Shown here piece after piece: positions 1 to 6,861 of a DNA stretch of 11,105 nucleotides. A program made the translations under genes and the position numbers. The notes under the pieces are model-generated. The model worked only from the letters and a program-made list of their open reading frames with translations, did no database searches and was not told where the DNA came from. The DNA comes from JBELMB01 sp042088665. Its GTDB lineage: Bacteria; Pseudomonadota; Alphaproteobacteria; Rhodobacterales; Rhodobacteraceae. Each line of letters opens with the position of its first letter. The first letter of the stretch is position 1. The stretch is from positions 1 through 11,105 of the forward strand of contig JBELMB010000169.1 in assembly GCA_042088665.1 (NCBI GenBank), read 5' to 3'.

Positions 1-117
1 CGAACGCCGCGCGCTTGATGCACTCGATGAAATCAGGGGAAATCGGTAGCAAGTGTCAGACTCGGAACGCTAGCGCGAACAATTCTCTGATTTCTACGGA
101 AGCAGACGTTTGCTTGT
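1..117. other. Left edge, no supported gene
   Basis: This stretch lies outside the IS remnant that starts at about 118. On the plus strand a frame open from position 2 reads ERRALDALDEIRGNR and stops at 47-49, which could be the tail of a gene that begins outside the window. It is too short to identify. Nothing else is supported here. Confidence 0.25.
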
Positions 118-276
118 GGTCAGGGCTCATAACCAATAGATGACCAGGGCGGCGAGTGCGATTGTGGAGAGGAAGACCTTGGGACATCTGTCGTATCGTG
201 TGGCCACGCGTCACCAATCTTTGAGTCTTTCGAACATGATCTCGATACGGTTGCGGCGTTTGTAGCGCCGCTTGTC

Positions 277-317
277 CACTGCCCGGCAGGGCATTGCGCA
301 GCAATGTCACGAGAGGG
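277..317 (+). repeat. 41-bp palindromic element, copy A
   Basis: The sequence begins CACTGCCCGGCAGGG and ends CGAGAGGG. It contains two local palindromes: CTGCC-C-GGCAG, and the stem CATTGC/GCAATG with a three-base GCA loop. It splits the transposase at VK|DKRRYKRR on the minus strand. Removing 41 bp rejoins the reading frame with one substitution, D for the usual Y. It lies in the opposite orientation, relative to the transposase, to copies B and C. It differs from copy C at three positions. Confidence 0.75.
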
Positions 318-551
318 GTCTTTGACGGTTATCTTGCGCTGCTTGCGACCGGGGATGCAGGCTCGTATCCCTTTGTCTTTCAACGCTTCTCTGAACCAGT
401 CCACGACATAGCCCCGATCCCCAAGCAACCACTGGACCTCTGGCAAACTGTTTGGCACGGCCCGTGCCCCGAAGTAGTTGCTGACCTGTCCGGCGGTTAC
501 GAACAAGTTGAGTGGCCGGCTCTGGCTATTGCAGATGGCGTGCAATTTGGC

Positions 552-592
552 ACCTCTCGAGACATTGTTTCGCAATACCGTTCCGAGAAGTG
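552..592 (-). repeat. 41-bp palindromic element, copy B (diverged)
   Basis: On the minus strand it begins CACTTCTCGGAACGG and ends CGAGAGGT. It is more diverged than A and C but keeps ATTG...CAAT, AATGTC and CGAGAGG at the same spacing. It follows the codon for PRV of the transposase, exactly where copy C lies in the second IS copy. Removing 41 bp rejoins HGKPRV to AKLHAICN in frame. The sequence to its right is a distant part of the transposase, so an internal deletion ends at this element. Confidence 0.6.
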
Positions 593-790
593 AACGCGCG
601 GTTTGCCGTGGGACTTTGGAAAGAAGGGCTCAAGACGCGCCATCTGGGCGTCGCTCAGCCCGAAATGATCAGACATGTTACCGCTTGTTTTTCGAACGGT
701 GACTCACGCCGTGACGCTGAAATCAATGGGTCCTGACCCTATGCCAAAGCTGCCGTTTCCAATTCCTTCAGCAATAGCCGTCCATCACAC

Positions 791-1678
791 CTATCTCGCA
801 GATGAAGGGAAGATCAATGCCTCCCCACCCGTCCGAGTTTGCAGCATCTCAAGTATGACAGTGTCTTCGAGATCATCCGCAAGTTTGTCGGTCCAGACCT
901 TGAAATAATCGAGTTGGTGGTTTCCGAACGAGGTGATCATCGCCACATCGGCGGCGTCCGCGCCACGCACCATGAGAATTCTGCCGATCCTTGGGGTATT
1001 GTAGCGGGCATCGAATGTATGCCAGCGCCCACCCAGATATACCTCAAACCAAGCACAGAAATCGCCCGGGCCGGAATACGGAACGCCAATGTCACCAAGA
1101 TACCCACTGGCATAGCGCGCTGGAATGTTCATCGCACGACAAAGCGCAATCGATAAATGCGCAAAATCGCGGCATACACCAGTCTTTTCGCGAAAAGCCT
1201 CCGATGCCGTCTTGTTGGCGCGACCGAATTGGTAGCCAAAGGTCAGATGGTCATGGACGAATTGAGTGATAGCCTCAACCCGAAGCCATCCTTCTGGGCT
1301 TAGTCCAAACAATGCCCAAGCGTCTTTCACCAGATTGTCGCTGTCGCAATAGCGGCTGGCCAACAAAAACATCAGGACATCATTGGGCAGTTCAGCAATC
1401 GCGTGCTGTTCGGCGTTTGGCACCTGAGGGTCTGGAGCTCCGTCCAATTCGACGACGCAGTCCGACCAAAGAGTGGTCGTTCCGATTGGGGCAAGCAACC
1501 GCGTGAACCGGTTTCCAAACCGGTCGACGTAGGTCCAGGCGTTGCTTTCCTGGGGGGTGCGGACGAAATCCTGCCCTAGGAGCCTACCTTCAAGCTCCGT
1601 GTGGGTCGAGAGAGCCAGCAGCATCGGCACAGGGTCTGAGCACTGGATTACGATTTCGAATCCGAAGCGGATCAGCAT
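791..1678 (-). CDS. Transglutaminase-like family protein
   Basis: A 295-residue protein of the bacterial transglutaminase-like (papain-fold) family. An N-terminal beta domain (about residues 1-80, starting MLIRFGFEIVIQC) precedes the core at about 130-235. The catalytic Cys is C169 in GVCRDFAHLSIALCRAMNIP. The Asp is D223 in WHTFDAR. The position where transglutaminases usually carry His before AWFE holds Cys instead (DFCAWFE, C208). The start at 1678 is chosen because AAGGA lies about 8 bases upstream and the protein then begins as the family does; a longer frame reaching 1780 has no such support. Most proteins of this subfamily are uncharacterised and may be proteases, amidases or cross-linking enzymes; the substrate is unknown. 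It is the last gene of the minus-strand run and lies about 50 bp from the IS remnant. No signal peptide is seen, so it is probably cytoplasmic. Confidence 0.88.
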   Translation of the reverse strand: MLIRFGFEIVIQCSDPVPMLLALSTHTELEGRLLGQDFVRTPQESNAWTYVDRFGNRFTRLLAPIGTTTLWSDCVVELDGAPDPQVPNAEQHAIAELPNDVLMFLLASRYCDSDNLVKDAWALFGLSPEGWLRVEAITQFVHDHLTFGYQFGRANKTASEAFREKTGVCRDFAHLSIALCRAMNIPARYASGYLGDIGVPYSGPGDFCAWFEVYLGGRWHTFDARYNTPRIGRILMVRGADAADVAMITSFGNHQLDYFKVWTDKLADDLEDTVILEMLQTRTGGEALIFPSSAR

Positions 1679-1903
1679 GAATTCATCCTTGGATTGATCA
1701 TCATGGGCGAGCAGTTTCGCAGTGCCAATCGCAAGCCCCAATGAAGGACGCCGCACCTCGGGAAAAATGCCGATAGTCATGCCACCAATCGTAGCCTACA
1801 CCCGGCAGCCTCTAGCGGCCATCGCAAAGAAGTGCTGAACCTTCATCAAAGCGAGAGAGGATTTGGGGGAAGGTCAGGGTCAATCGTGGATAGTTTCGGG
1901 ATT

Positions 1904-2185
1904 CTAGACATCGTCAAGTTCTGGAACCTTCCCAAGCCTTACAAGGAAGCTTGGGTCGCCAACCTCTCCACTGTTTGGATCTTCAATGATCGTGTAGGCG
2001 TCGGCGCCTGCGCAATCTTCAGACAAAGCTTCTCGTTCGGCTCTGTTTTGTGCTTCCGCCGCCGTGGTGTATTTGAACTGTTTTGCAATTTTCAAGCCAG
2101 TTTGCCCATCGCGCCCAGCCTTCTTCTCGACATACGTCTGACAGATATAGTGAATGTTTTCATTGCTCCGCTCTGGATTCGTCAT
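1904..2185 (-). CDS. Small hypothetical protein, 93 aa
   Basis: The protein begins MTNPERSNENIHYICQTYVE and ends VRLGKVPELDDV. It is acidic and soluble with no membrane segment. The central part (KAGRDGQTGLKIAKQFKY followed by TTAAEAQNRAERE) looks like a strand-helix unit, as in small single-domain proteins. The ATG at 2185 has AAGGG about 7 bases upstream; a GTG at 2209 in the same frame would add eight residues with a poorer ribosome site. I do not recognise a family and infer no function. It lies 225 bp upstream of the transglutaminase-like gene and 127 bp downstream of the next small ORF, so it may be transcribed alone. Confidence 0.6.
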   Translation of the reverse strand: MTNPERSNENIHYICQTYVEKKAGRDGQTGLKIAKQFKYTTAAEAQNRAEREALSEDCAGADAYTIIEDPNSGEVGDPSFLVRLGKVPELDDV

Positions 2186-2312
2186 GGATTGGCCCTTGGA
2201 AAAAGCCACGATAACTGGAGGGACCGGGACCTGCCTTCGCCGATTTCAGCCCGGCCAGATCGCATGCACCCAATTTTGGCGCATGGCGCAGAACAATGTT
2301 GCAAAAGCGTTG

Positions 2313-2549
2313 TCATCGCTTTGACACGGCTCCAGTGGGACGGGTTTTGCGCGGTTTTGTAACCGCGTTTTCTGGCGTCGTGTTCGCTTCTCTTTCTAGG
2401 CGAGCATTACGAAGCCGGGTCATCTTGGCAAGGCGTTGCTCGGCTTCTTCGTCGACCATCTGCCTGACAACACGCGTCGTCTTGTCCATTGGAGTTTCTG
2501 GTTTCGAATGAGTTGGTTTAAAGATATTTGTCAGTGTGAGCTTCGCCAA
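2313..2549 (-). CDS. Small basic hypothetical protein, 78 aa
   Basis: This short protein is rich in Lys, Arg, Thr and Glu. The middle (MDKTTRVVRQMVDEEAEQRL, then AKMTRLRNARLEREA) reads as one long amphipathic charged helix, and the C-terminal tail is basic and disordered-looking (KPRKTRPTGAVSKR). The start at 2549 is TTG, with AAGGA about 9 bases upstream. An alternative is the ATG at 2489 (MDKTTRV), which lacks a clear ribosome site. It sits 62 bp downstream of the racemase gene in the same direction and could be the last gene of that operon. The family is not recognised, and it is short enough that it may not be real. Confidence 0.45.
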   Translation of the reverse strand: MAKLTLTNIFKPTHSKPETPMDKTTRVVRQMVDEEAEQRLAKMTRLRNARLEREANTTPENAVTKPRKTRPTGAVSKR

Positions 2550-2611
2550 TTTCCATTTTCCTTTTTTGGTTCTGGTTTTGGTTTTGGGTGGGCTGGGTCA
2601 GGCCGGATATA

Positions 2612-3733
2612 TCAGACAAGCGCCAAATGTTCGGCTGGGCTTCGGTCGCGCCACGATTGCGGTGACGGTGGATCGCCCAAAAGTTTCACTTTGATGTCAG
2701 GCGCGGCCATTGCATGCATCAACGCATTGTAATTCATCTGGAACCTCACTTCGGATCCCACATTCGGAACGGACCGATTTACCCCTATGACAAGATGATC
2801 GCTGGTTGCACCGAGAAATCTATGTCCAACAGGCATTGAAAGCCCCAGAATATCTGTGTCCTGCTGCCCTATTGCGAGGATAAGGCGCGCTGTGTCGCCA
2901 CCGGCATAGGCAATACGACGTTTTGCCAAAGTTGGATTGACCAGGCCGATGCCAATTGCATCGGGTTTTGCACCTTTTTCAATAACTTCCGCGACAAGCG
3001 TGAAGGCGTCCGTATACATCCCGTCGATCCGGTCACCAGACAGGGGTTCAACGCCAAGAAGGATCGACTCACCCAGTCTGAGGTCGTTGACGCGGCCGTT
3101 GGAGGCTTTCGCAAAGGCCCAGGGCAGGTTGGCCGAGCCGCCACCCGATACGGTCTTGAGGAATCGGCCGCAATCCCCTTCGATCTCATTGGCAAGGGTC
3201 TCCAAAGCCACCAAATGGGCCGCCGTGGGAGCGCGCCCGTTCATACACGCAAAATTTGCGCCAATGCCATTCAACGCGACACCAGGCATTTGCATGACTT
3301 GCTGCGCAATGTCCGGCAAGTTCTCGGGCAATATACCATCCCGCTGATCGCCCATCTCGACCATCAAGACGATACCGTGGATCGAACCATTGCGGATCGC
3401 GGCGGCAGCCAATGCGGATATAACCAAAATCTCTGTGTTATAGCTCTCTTCACAGGACCGAACGACTTGACTGACCTGGCTTGGCATTGGCGTACGGATC
3501 AACGTTACAGGGCCTGTCATGCCTGCCGCACGTAGCCTTCGCACATTGCTGATACGCGCATCTGCAAGCCCCAAGGCGCCACCATCCAGCATGGCTTGAG
3601 CGATTGCAGGATGCCCGCAGACAGCCTTGGTCACACCTGTGACGCCGATCCCAAGAGGGCCCAAACGCTTGACAAGGGTCTGCGTGTTGCGACGTATCTT
3701 GCCGAGATCCACCTCAATGCGCGGGCAACTCAT
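2612..3733 (-). CDS. Alanine/ornithine racemase-family PLP enzyme
   Basis: A fold-type III PLP enzyme of 373 residues, close to the usual length for the alanine racemase-like/ornithine racemase (Orr) family. The N-terminus MSCPRIEVDLGKIRRNTQTL matches the family, and the PLP lysine is K36 in GVTKAVCGHP. Further family features are the GIGAN segment (157-160) and the phosphate-binding loop SGGGSANLP (196-204). GESILLG (221-227) and a C-terminal GVNRSVPNVGSEVRFQMNY region also match. The family interconverts L- and D-forms of amino acids; the substrate cannot be read from the sequence. The ATG overlaps the stop of the DUF1611 gene as ATGA, so the two are translationally coupled and probably serve one pathway. 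I infer D-amino-acid metabolism. No signal peptide is seen, so it is cytoplasmic. Confidence 0.88.
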   Translation of the reverse strand: MSCPRIEVDLGKIRRNTQTLVKRLGPLGIGVTGVTKAVCGHPAIAQAMLDGGALGLADARISNVRRLRAAGMTGPVTLIRTPMPSQVSQVVRSCEESYNTEILVISALAAAAIRNGSIHGIVLMVEMGDQRDGILPENLPDIAQQVMQMPGVALNGIGANFACMNGRAPTAAHLVALETLANEIEGDCGRFLKTVSGGGSANLPWAFAKASNGRVNDLRLGESILLGVEPLSGDRIDGMYTDAFTLVAEVIEKGAKPDAIGIGLVNPTLAKRRIAYAGGDTARLILAIGQQDTDILGLSMPVGHRFLGATSDHLVIGVNRSVPNVGSEVRFQMNYNALMHAMAAPDIKVKLLGDPPSPQSWRDRSPAEHLALV

Positions 3734-4929
3734 TGCGCGGCCACGGGCGGCCTTTTTGTCAATCCGGGGTACGCGGCGACGACCATCGCAAGCAGATGTG
3801 CAGCTGGCCGGGCCAATGCATCGGTGACCGGCAGCCCGAGTTTGTCTGATTGCCCCACAATGGTGTCGGTGATTTCGGCGTCGGACATCCCCTCGTGATT
3901 GAGGGTGACACCAATGACCTTTGTATCGGCAAAGGCCTCTATCAAAGCGATCTCACTCGACGGCGTGGGCATCGGCATATTTGGAAAATCGCAGCGATGG
4001 GCACGTTTTGGCGCGTGCTGAAGGATAACAGCATCCGGTTGGCTCCCCCGCAGAATAAAGGCGGAGGTACAAAACGCAGGATGGCTCAAAGCACCCTGAC
4101 CTTCGATCAAAATGACATCGGGCTGTTCCGCTTCAGACGCTGCAACAATCGCGCCTTCAAGCTCACCACAGCAGAACTGCGGCGGCACGGCATCCATTGC
4201 TATACCGTATTTCGCGCCCTGCATCAGGCCGGTCTGGCCCGTGCCAACAAGCACTGTCTTGATGCCCTTTGCAGTCAAGGCGCGCGCCAAAACGGTCGCC
4301 GTTGTCCGCTTGCCAATCGCGCAATCGGTTCCCAGAACGGCAATCCGCAGCGCTTTTACGCCGGCAACACTGCCATCGAACAGGCGCATGTCCTTGCTGG
4401 GTTTCGGCTTGCGGATGTCGCGGATCGTGACATTTCGACCTGACGCAGCGGTAGCTATCTCGTGGTCATCGCTCAGATACTCATGCAGCCCGCTCACGAT
4501 GTTCATGCCCAGCTCAATCGCTTGCAGAACAACGGCCCGATCCGCAGGAGAAAGACGCCCTGTTGAGGGGGCCATCCCATAGATCAGCGTGTCGGGAAGG
4601 GCGGCTTCATGGGCAACGGCGGCGTCCAGATGACCAAAGACAGGTATGCCGTTGCTTACGTCGTCCAGAACGGTTCCGCTGTCTTGGCCGCTATAGCTGC
4701 TGTCGATGACGGAAAGGATGCGATAAGCTTGCGAATGGCGGACAAGACCATTTGCCGTCTTGCCATCGATTTGCGCGAAATTCCCCTCGCAGTAGACGAC
4801 TGCCGTCGGTGAACCTTTGGCCTGCCCGCCTGACGTCAGGCTTGCGGCTTTGGTTTGTGGTGTTGGTGGCGCTTGCGCCCCCCTGATCGGGACGCGGATG
4901 GTATCGACATTTTCAGATTTGGTTTCCAT
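3730..4929 (-). CDS. DUF1611 P-loop protein (DgcN-like)
   Basis: A 399-residue DUF1611 protein. Residues 1-42 are a low-complexity, Pro/Ala/Thr-rich tail. The N-terminal domain (about 43-180) has AVVYCEGNFAQIDGKTANGL and IYGMAPSTGRLSP. The C-terminal P-loop domain has Walker A GTDCAIGKRTT (200-210), VGTGQTGLMQGAKYG (228-242) and a Walker-B-like DVILIEGQGALSHP (271-284). One characterised relative, DgcN, is an N-acetyltransferase acting on D-glutamate in marine bacteria, working with the epimerase-like DgcA. Here no dgcA is visible, and the partner is instead a PLP racemase overlapping by ATGA. The inferred role is modification of a D- or L-amino acid before or after racemisation. The N-terminal tail is longer than I expect for the family, but no better internal start is visible. 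The upstream GAGA is a weak ribosome site. Confidence 0.85.
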   Translation of the reverse strand: METKSENVDTIRVPIRGAQAPPTPQTKAASLTSGGQAKGSPTAVVYCEGNFAQIDGKTANGLVRHSQAYRILSVIDSSYSGQDSGTVLDDVSNGIPVFGHLDAAVAHEAALPDTLIYGMAPSTGRLSPADRAVVLQAIELGMNIVSGLHEYLSDDHEIATAASGRNVTIRDIRKPKPSKDMRLFDGSVAGVKALRIAVLGTDCAIGKRTTATVLARALTAKGIKTVLVGTGQTGLMQGAKYGIAMDAVPPQFCCGELEGAIVAASEAEQPDVILIEGQGALSHPAFCTSAFILRGSQPDAVILQHAPKRAHRCDFPNMPMPTPSSEIALIEAFADTKVIGVTLNHEGMSDAEITDTIVGQSDKLGLPVTDALARPAAHLLAMVVAAYPGLTKRPPVAAQ

Positions 4930-4956
4930 TGTGGGTCTCTTTCACAGGTTGGCACG

Positions 4957-4974
4957 GAGGGCAGAATTGCCCTC
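4957..4974. promoter_or_regulatory. Perfect inverted repeat in operon leader
   Basis: GAGGGCA and TGCCCTC form a perfect 7-bp inverted repeat around GAAT. It lies 28 bp upstream of the DUF1611 start and 41 bp downstream of the repeat-protein stop. There is no T-run after it on the minus strand, which argues against an intrinsic terminator. It could be an operator for a repressor or a small leader hairpin controlling the DUF1611-racemase operon. This is inference from position and symmetry only. Confidence 0.35.
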
Positions 4975-5014
4975 ACATGCGCATTTTGAAGGGGAATGAC
5001 GCCGTGGCGCGCGC

Positions 5015-5854
5015 CTAGTTGTTAAGGACGCACTTCCCCTTGTATTTCCTGAAATTCTTGTGGCATTCCCAGCGGTTTCCCGACCTGGCCAGATGCGCAT
5101 TTTCGGGAAGGTTCATGAGTTCGCATGTCTCGGCTGAGGCGGCGTATCCCCGATCACACTTCCACCCGGAGCCATAGCTTGCGTCATCGTAGTATGCATT
5201 TGCCGGGATCGCGACGGCTTCGCACAGACCAGCCTTTTCAAAGAAGCCGCGCTCACATGTCCAGGGTTGGCCGTATCCTGCTCCGTTCAGATAGGCATTG
5301 GCCGGAACGACAATCGCTGTACACGTGTCGCCCGTTGCTTCGAACCCGCGTTCGCAGGTCCACATGGAGCCACGTGAGACATCTGCCAAGTACGCATTCG
5401 CTGGCAGCACGATCTCCTGACATGTGTCATCGACCTTGATATAGCCGCGCAAACACTGCCAACGTTCGCCTGACGGGTCCAAGAACCCACCTTCGGGCAC
5501 CTCCACTGCAACACATGCAGCTTCACCGGATCTGCGAAACCCATGCAGACACTCCCATCCGAGCCCGTAGGACCGGTTCGTGTCATATGCGTTTTGCGGG
5601 ACAACAACGGCGACGCAGGCAGTTTCGTCCAACCGGAATCCAATGTCGCATTCCCATCCATCACCGTAACTTTTGGCACTGGCATTCTCGGGCATTGGCT
5701 GACCGGTGGTTTGTGCAAATGCAGGGAGCGCAAGCAGAAAGAAAGCGACAATTACACCTAAAAATAGCACCAGGACCATTGGTGCTCCGGCAGGGGCCCG
5801 GGCAGCGATGTGGGGCGGACAGCGAGGCCTTGTTGACCCTGATTCATGATCCAT
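5015..5854 (-). CDS. Secreted or anchored protein with seven Cys/Trp repeats
   Basis: After a hydrophobic segment (MVLVLFLGVIVAFFLLALP followed by AFAQ, a likely signal-peptide cleavage site) the mature part is almost entirely seven tandem repeats of 31-34 residues. Each follows P-x-N-A-x...G-x-W-x-C-x-x-G-[FY]...C-x-x-[IVL]; the last is shorter and ends KGKCVLNN. Two cysteines per repeat suggest one disulfide each in the periplasm or outside. The ATG at 5854 overlaps the stop of the preceding gene by 11 bp and gives an n-region with Arg residues. An ATG at 5779, just before the hydrophobic stretch, has GGAG 6 bases upstream but leaves no basic n-region. A TTG start at 5872 is less likely. 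I do not recognise a named family. The repeats resemble small Cys-rich binding modules, and an envelope-binding or structural role is inference. Confidence 0.75.
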   Translation of the reverse strand: MDHESGSTRPRCPPHIAARAPAGAPMVLVLFLGVIVAFFLLALPAFAQTTGQPMPENASAKSYGDGWECDIGFRLDETACVAVVVPQNAYDTNRSYGLGWECLHGFRRSGEAACVAVEVPEGGFLDPSGERWQCLRGYIKVDDTCQEIVLPANAYLADVSRGSMWTCERGFEATGDTCTAIVVPANAYLNGAGYGQPWTCERGFFEKAGLCEAVAIPANAYYDDASYGSGWKCDRGYAASAETCELMNLPENAHLARSGNRWECHKNFRKYKGKCVLNN

Positions 5855-6197
5855 CGAGCGCGAGCTCTGCAAGACATGCGTCCGCCAAGTCCCGGCTCGG
5901 GGTTTCAGTCCCCGGCATTGTCGCCCAGCCTGTTGCCATCATCGCATTGCGCTTCTGAAATCTGGACGCTTCACGAAGCGTTGCCAGAATTTCAACCCGT
6001 TCAGAATCTGCTTCTGAAAGGTCCAGGCAGACAGGCACCATAGCCAAGGCAACTTGCTCGGTAGCGAAGTCATCGGCCATCTCCTGCGCGGTGCCTGAAG
6101 TTGTCCAGCCGCCCCAAGTAAAGCCAATGATAGAGACAGCGACAGCGCCGACCACAGCACCGTAAACACCGGGTTTCGTCCATTCGGGAAATGTCAT
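5844..6197 (-). CDS. Small conserved-looking membrane protein, 117 aa
   Basis: The protein starts MTFPEWTKPGVYGAVVGAVA with a single membrane helix at about residues 11-33 (GVYGAVVGAVAVSIIGFTWGG). The rest is a soluble, probably helical domain with AMVPVCLDLSEADSERVEIL and ATGWATMPGTETPSRDLADAC. Two cysteines (in PVCLD and ADACLAE) may pair. The ATG has AAAGGA about 7 bases upstream, a good ribosome site. Its stop overlaps the start of the Cys/Trp-repeat protein, so the two are probably co-transcribed and both work at the cell envelope. I believe similar proteins of unknown function occur widely in alphaproteobacteria, but no function is known to me. It is the first gene of the minus-strand run. 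Confidence 0.78.
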   Translation of the reverse strand: MTFPEWTKPGVYGAVVGAVAVSIIGFTWGGWTTSGTAQEMADDFATEQVALAMVPVCLDLSEADSERVEILATLREASRFQKRNAMMATGWATMPGTETPSRDLADACLAELALDGS

Positions 6198-6511
6198 TTT
6201 CGATCCTTTGACGGAGAAAGCGCCGCCTCGCTATTTTTCATTACGTTTTTGTTTGTCTTGGCCTGGGTTGCACGCCAGAGCCAACTCAAGGTCTCGATCA
6301 TCCACTGCCTCGTACTGGCCGACTTGCCCGCAAGATGTGTAGTATCAGCGTTGATGCCGGTCAGCGCAGCGCAACCAAAGGGAGAGTGATGTCATGTCAC
6401 AATCGACGTGGTCGTGCGCGATGACATCGGCAACCTCCCCAAACATCAAACCCCTGCTAAAGGACGTGACAGCTGAATTTTCATGATCATTGTTAAGGGC
6501 TATAGCCCGCG

Positions 6512-6835
6512 CTAACAGTCCGATGCGCCTACGCCGTACGGGACCGAAAGTTTCGTGTGTGATACATAGTCACTTAACGCCGGAAGTGCAACGTCGCTGA
6601 TGTTGGCACCGCTTCTCAGACCGCCCAAGCCCCAAGAGAGGTGAAGTTTGGCAAGCTCCAACCATGAGCATTGGTCGAGCTTTTCCCGGCGGAATAGATA
6701 TTGCCTCGCTCGCTCTAAAGCCGCCACAGGGGGGGGCGGTTTTGGTCGATTTGGGCGCCGAGCAGTCAAGCCGCGACTCAGATCTGTGCCCTGAAAACGC
6801 GGCAGATTTGACCTTCCCACCGATTTCCGGGCCAT
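6512..6835 (-). pseudogene. Possible tyrosine-recombinase C-terminal remnant
   Basis: This is a minus-strand open frame of 107 codons. The last 25 residues (LPALSDYVSHTKLSVPYGVG) resemble the C-terminal motif of XerC-like phage integrases, LPALSxYxGHxxxxxTYWYL. The catalytic-region His is kept after a Gly-to-Ser change, and a Tyr lies at about the right distance. The upstream part (LERARQYLFRREKLDQCSWL) does not match the integrase core and may be unrelated sequence. If the reading is right this is a dead fragment, in keeping with the IS remains beside it. Chance resemblance cannot be excluded. Confidence 0.25.
6717..6743 (+). terminator. Terminator-like hairpin
   Basis: AAAGCCGCC and GGCGGTTTT can pair (one G-T wobble) around a G-rich loop that includes part of a run of eight or more G. 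The plus-strand 3' arm ends in TTTT, as in an intrinsic terminator. No intact plus-strand gene precedes it, so it may be a leftover of a lost gene. Confidence 0.3.
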
Positions 6836-6856
6836 TGCGAACTGGAATTTCCCACC
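6814..6856. repeat. Direct repeat TTCCCACC, 35-bp period
   Basis: TTCCCACC occurs at 6814-6821 and again at 6849-6856, just before the IS3 orfA remnant. Short spaced repeats of this type occur at the ends of some insertion sequences (the IS21 family, for example), so this could be a fragment of an IS end. No matching transposase is nearby. Confidence 0.25.
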
Positions 6857-6861
6857 ATTGA

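Larger units (their letters stand above)
127..676 (-). pseudogene. IS5-family DDE transposase, disrupted
   Basis: The ATG at 676-674 begins MSDHFGLSDAQMARLEPFF and continues to HGKPRV, the conserved N-terminus of IS427-type transposases. The frame is broken at 592 by a 41-bp insertion. It resumes as AKLHAICNSQSRPLNLFVTA, then WLLGDRGYVVDWFREAL, which holds the second catalytic Asp region (GDRGYD-like, but V replaces the usual D/A after Y), and CIPGRKQRK. A second 41-bp insertion follows at 317-277. The gene then continues in the next frame as DKRRYKRRNRIEIMFERLKDW, with the DDE glutamate region (RNRIEIMFERLKD). A TGA at 213-211 replaces the usual Arg codon, and the C-terminus RVATRYDRCPKVFL to VIYWL ends at 127. 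An in-frame block of roughly 85 residues, including the first catalytic Asp, is missing after PRV. The gene cannot make an active transposase. Confidence 0.85.
118..738 (-). mobile_element. IS5-family (IS427-like) insertion sequence remnant, copy 1
   Basis: Both ends are recognisable. The minus-strand left end at 738-726 reads GGTCAGGACCCAT. The right end at 130-118, read as its complement, is GGTCAGGGCTCAT, so the element has a terminal inverted repeat of about 13 bp with two mismatches. Between them lies a single degenerate DDE transposase gene in one orientation. At about 620 bp it is shorter than a complete element of this type, which I expect to be about 800 bp or more, because an internal block of the transposase is missing. 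The base pair before the left end is TA, as in copy 2 at 7409. No matching target duplication is visible at the right end. It carries two copies of a 41-bp palindromic sequence. Confidence 0.85.
6198..6861. other. Intergenic region with decayed fragments
   Basis: No intact gene is visible here. It must hold the promoter of the minus-strand genes near 6200-6350, but no clear -35/-10 pair stands out. A short plus-strand ORF at 6394-6486 (MSQSTWSCAMTSATSPNIKP to TAEFS, 30 residues) has GGGAG upstream but nothing to confirm it. An 8-bp inverted repeat GATGTCAT/ATGACATC lies at 6388-6395 and 6421-6428. A possible recombinase tail, a terminator-like hairpin and a TTCCCACC direct repeat are listed separately. 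Confidence 0.4.

Noticed and set aside
56..310. Minus-strand open frame of 84 codons across the left IS end
   Set aside because: It is an out-of-frame reading through the transposase C-terminus and element copy A; the true transposase residues lie in it only in part and it runs past the IS end.
791..1780. Longer transglutaminase-like protein starting at 1780
   Set aside because: The extra 34 residues lack family resemblance, and the ATG at 1678 has a good ribosome site.
2937..3535. Long plus-strand open frames opposite the racemase gene
   Set aside because: The minus-strand racemase has clear PLP motifs throughout; the opposite frames show no family features.
6388..6428. 8-bp inverted repeat GATGTCAT/ATGACATC with a 25-bp spacer
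   Set aside because: Such a pair is expected by chance in several hundred bases and nothing nearby gives it a role.
6394..6486. 30-residue ORF with GGGAG upstream
   Set aside because: It is too short and featureless to call; the ribosome-like site may be chance. It is mentioned only in the gap description.
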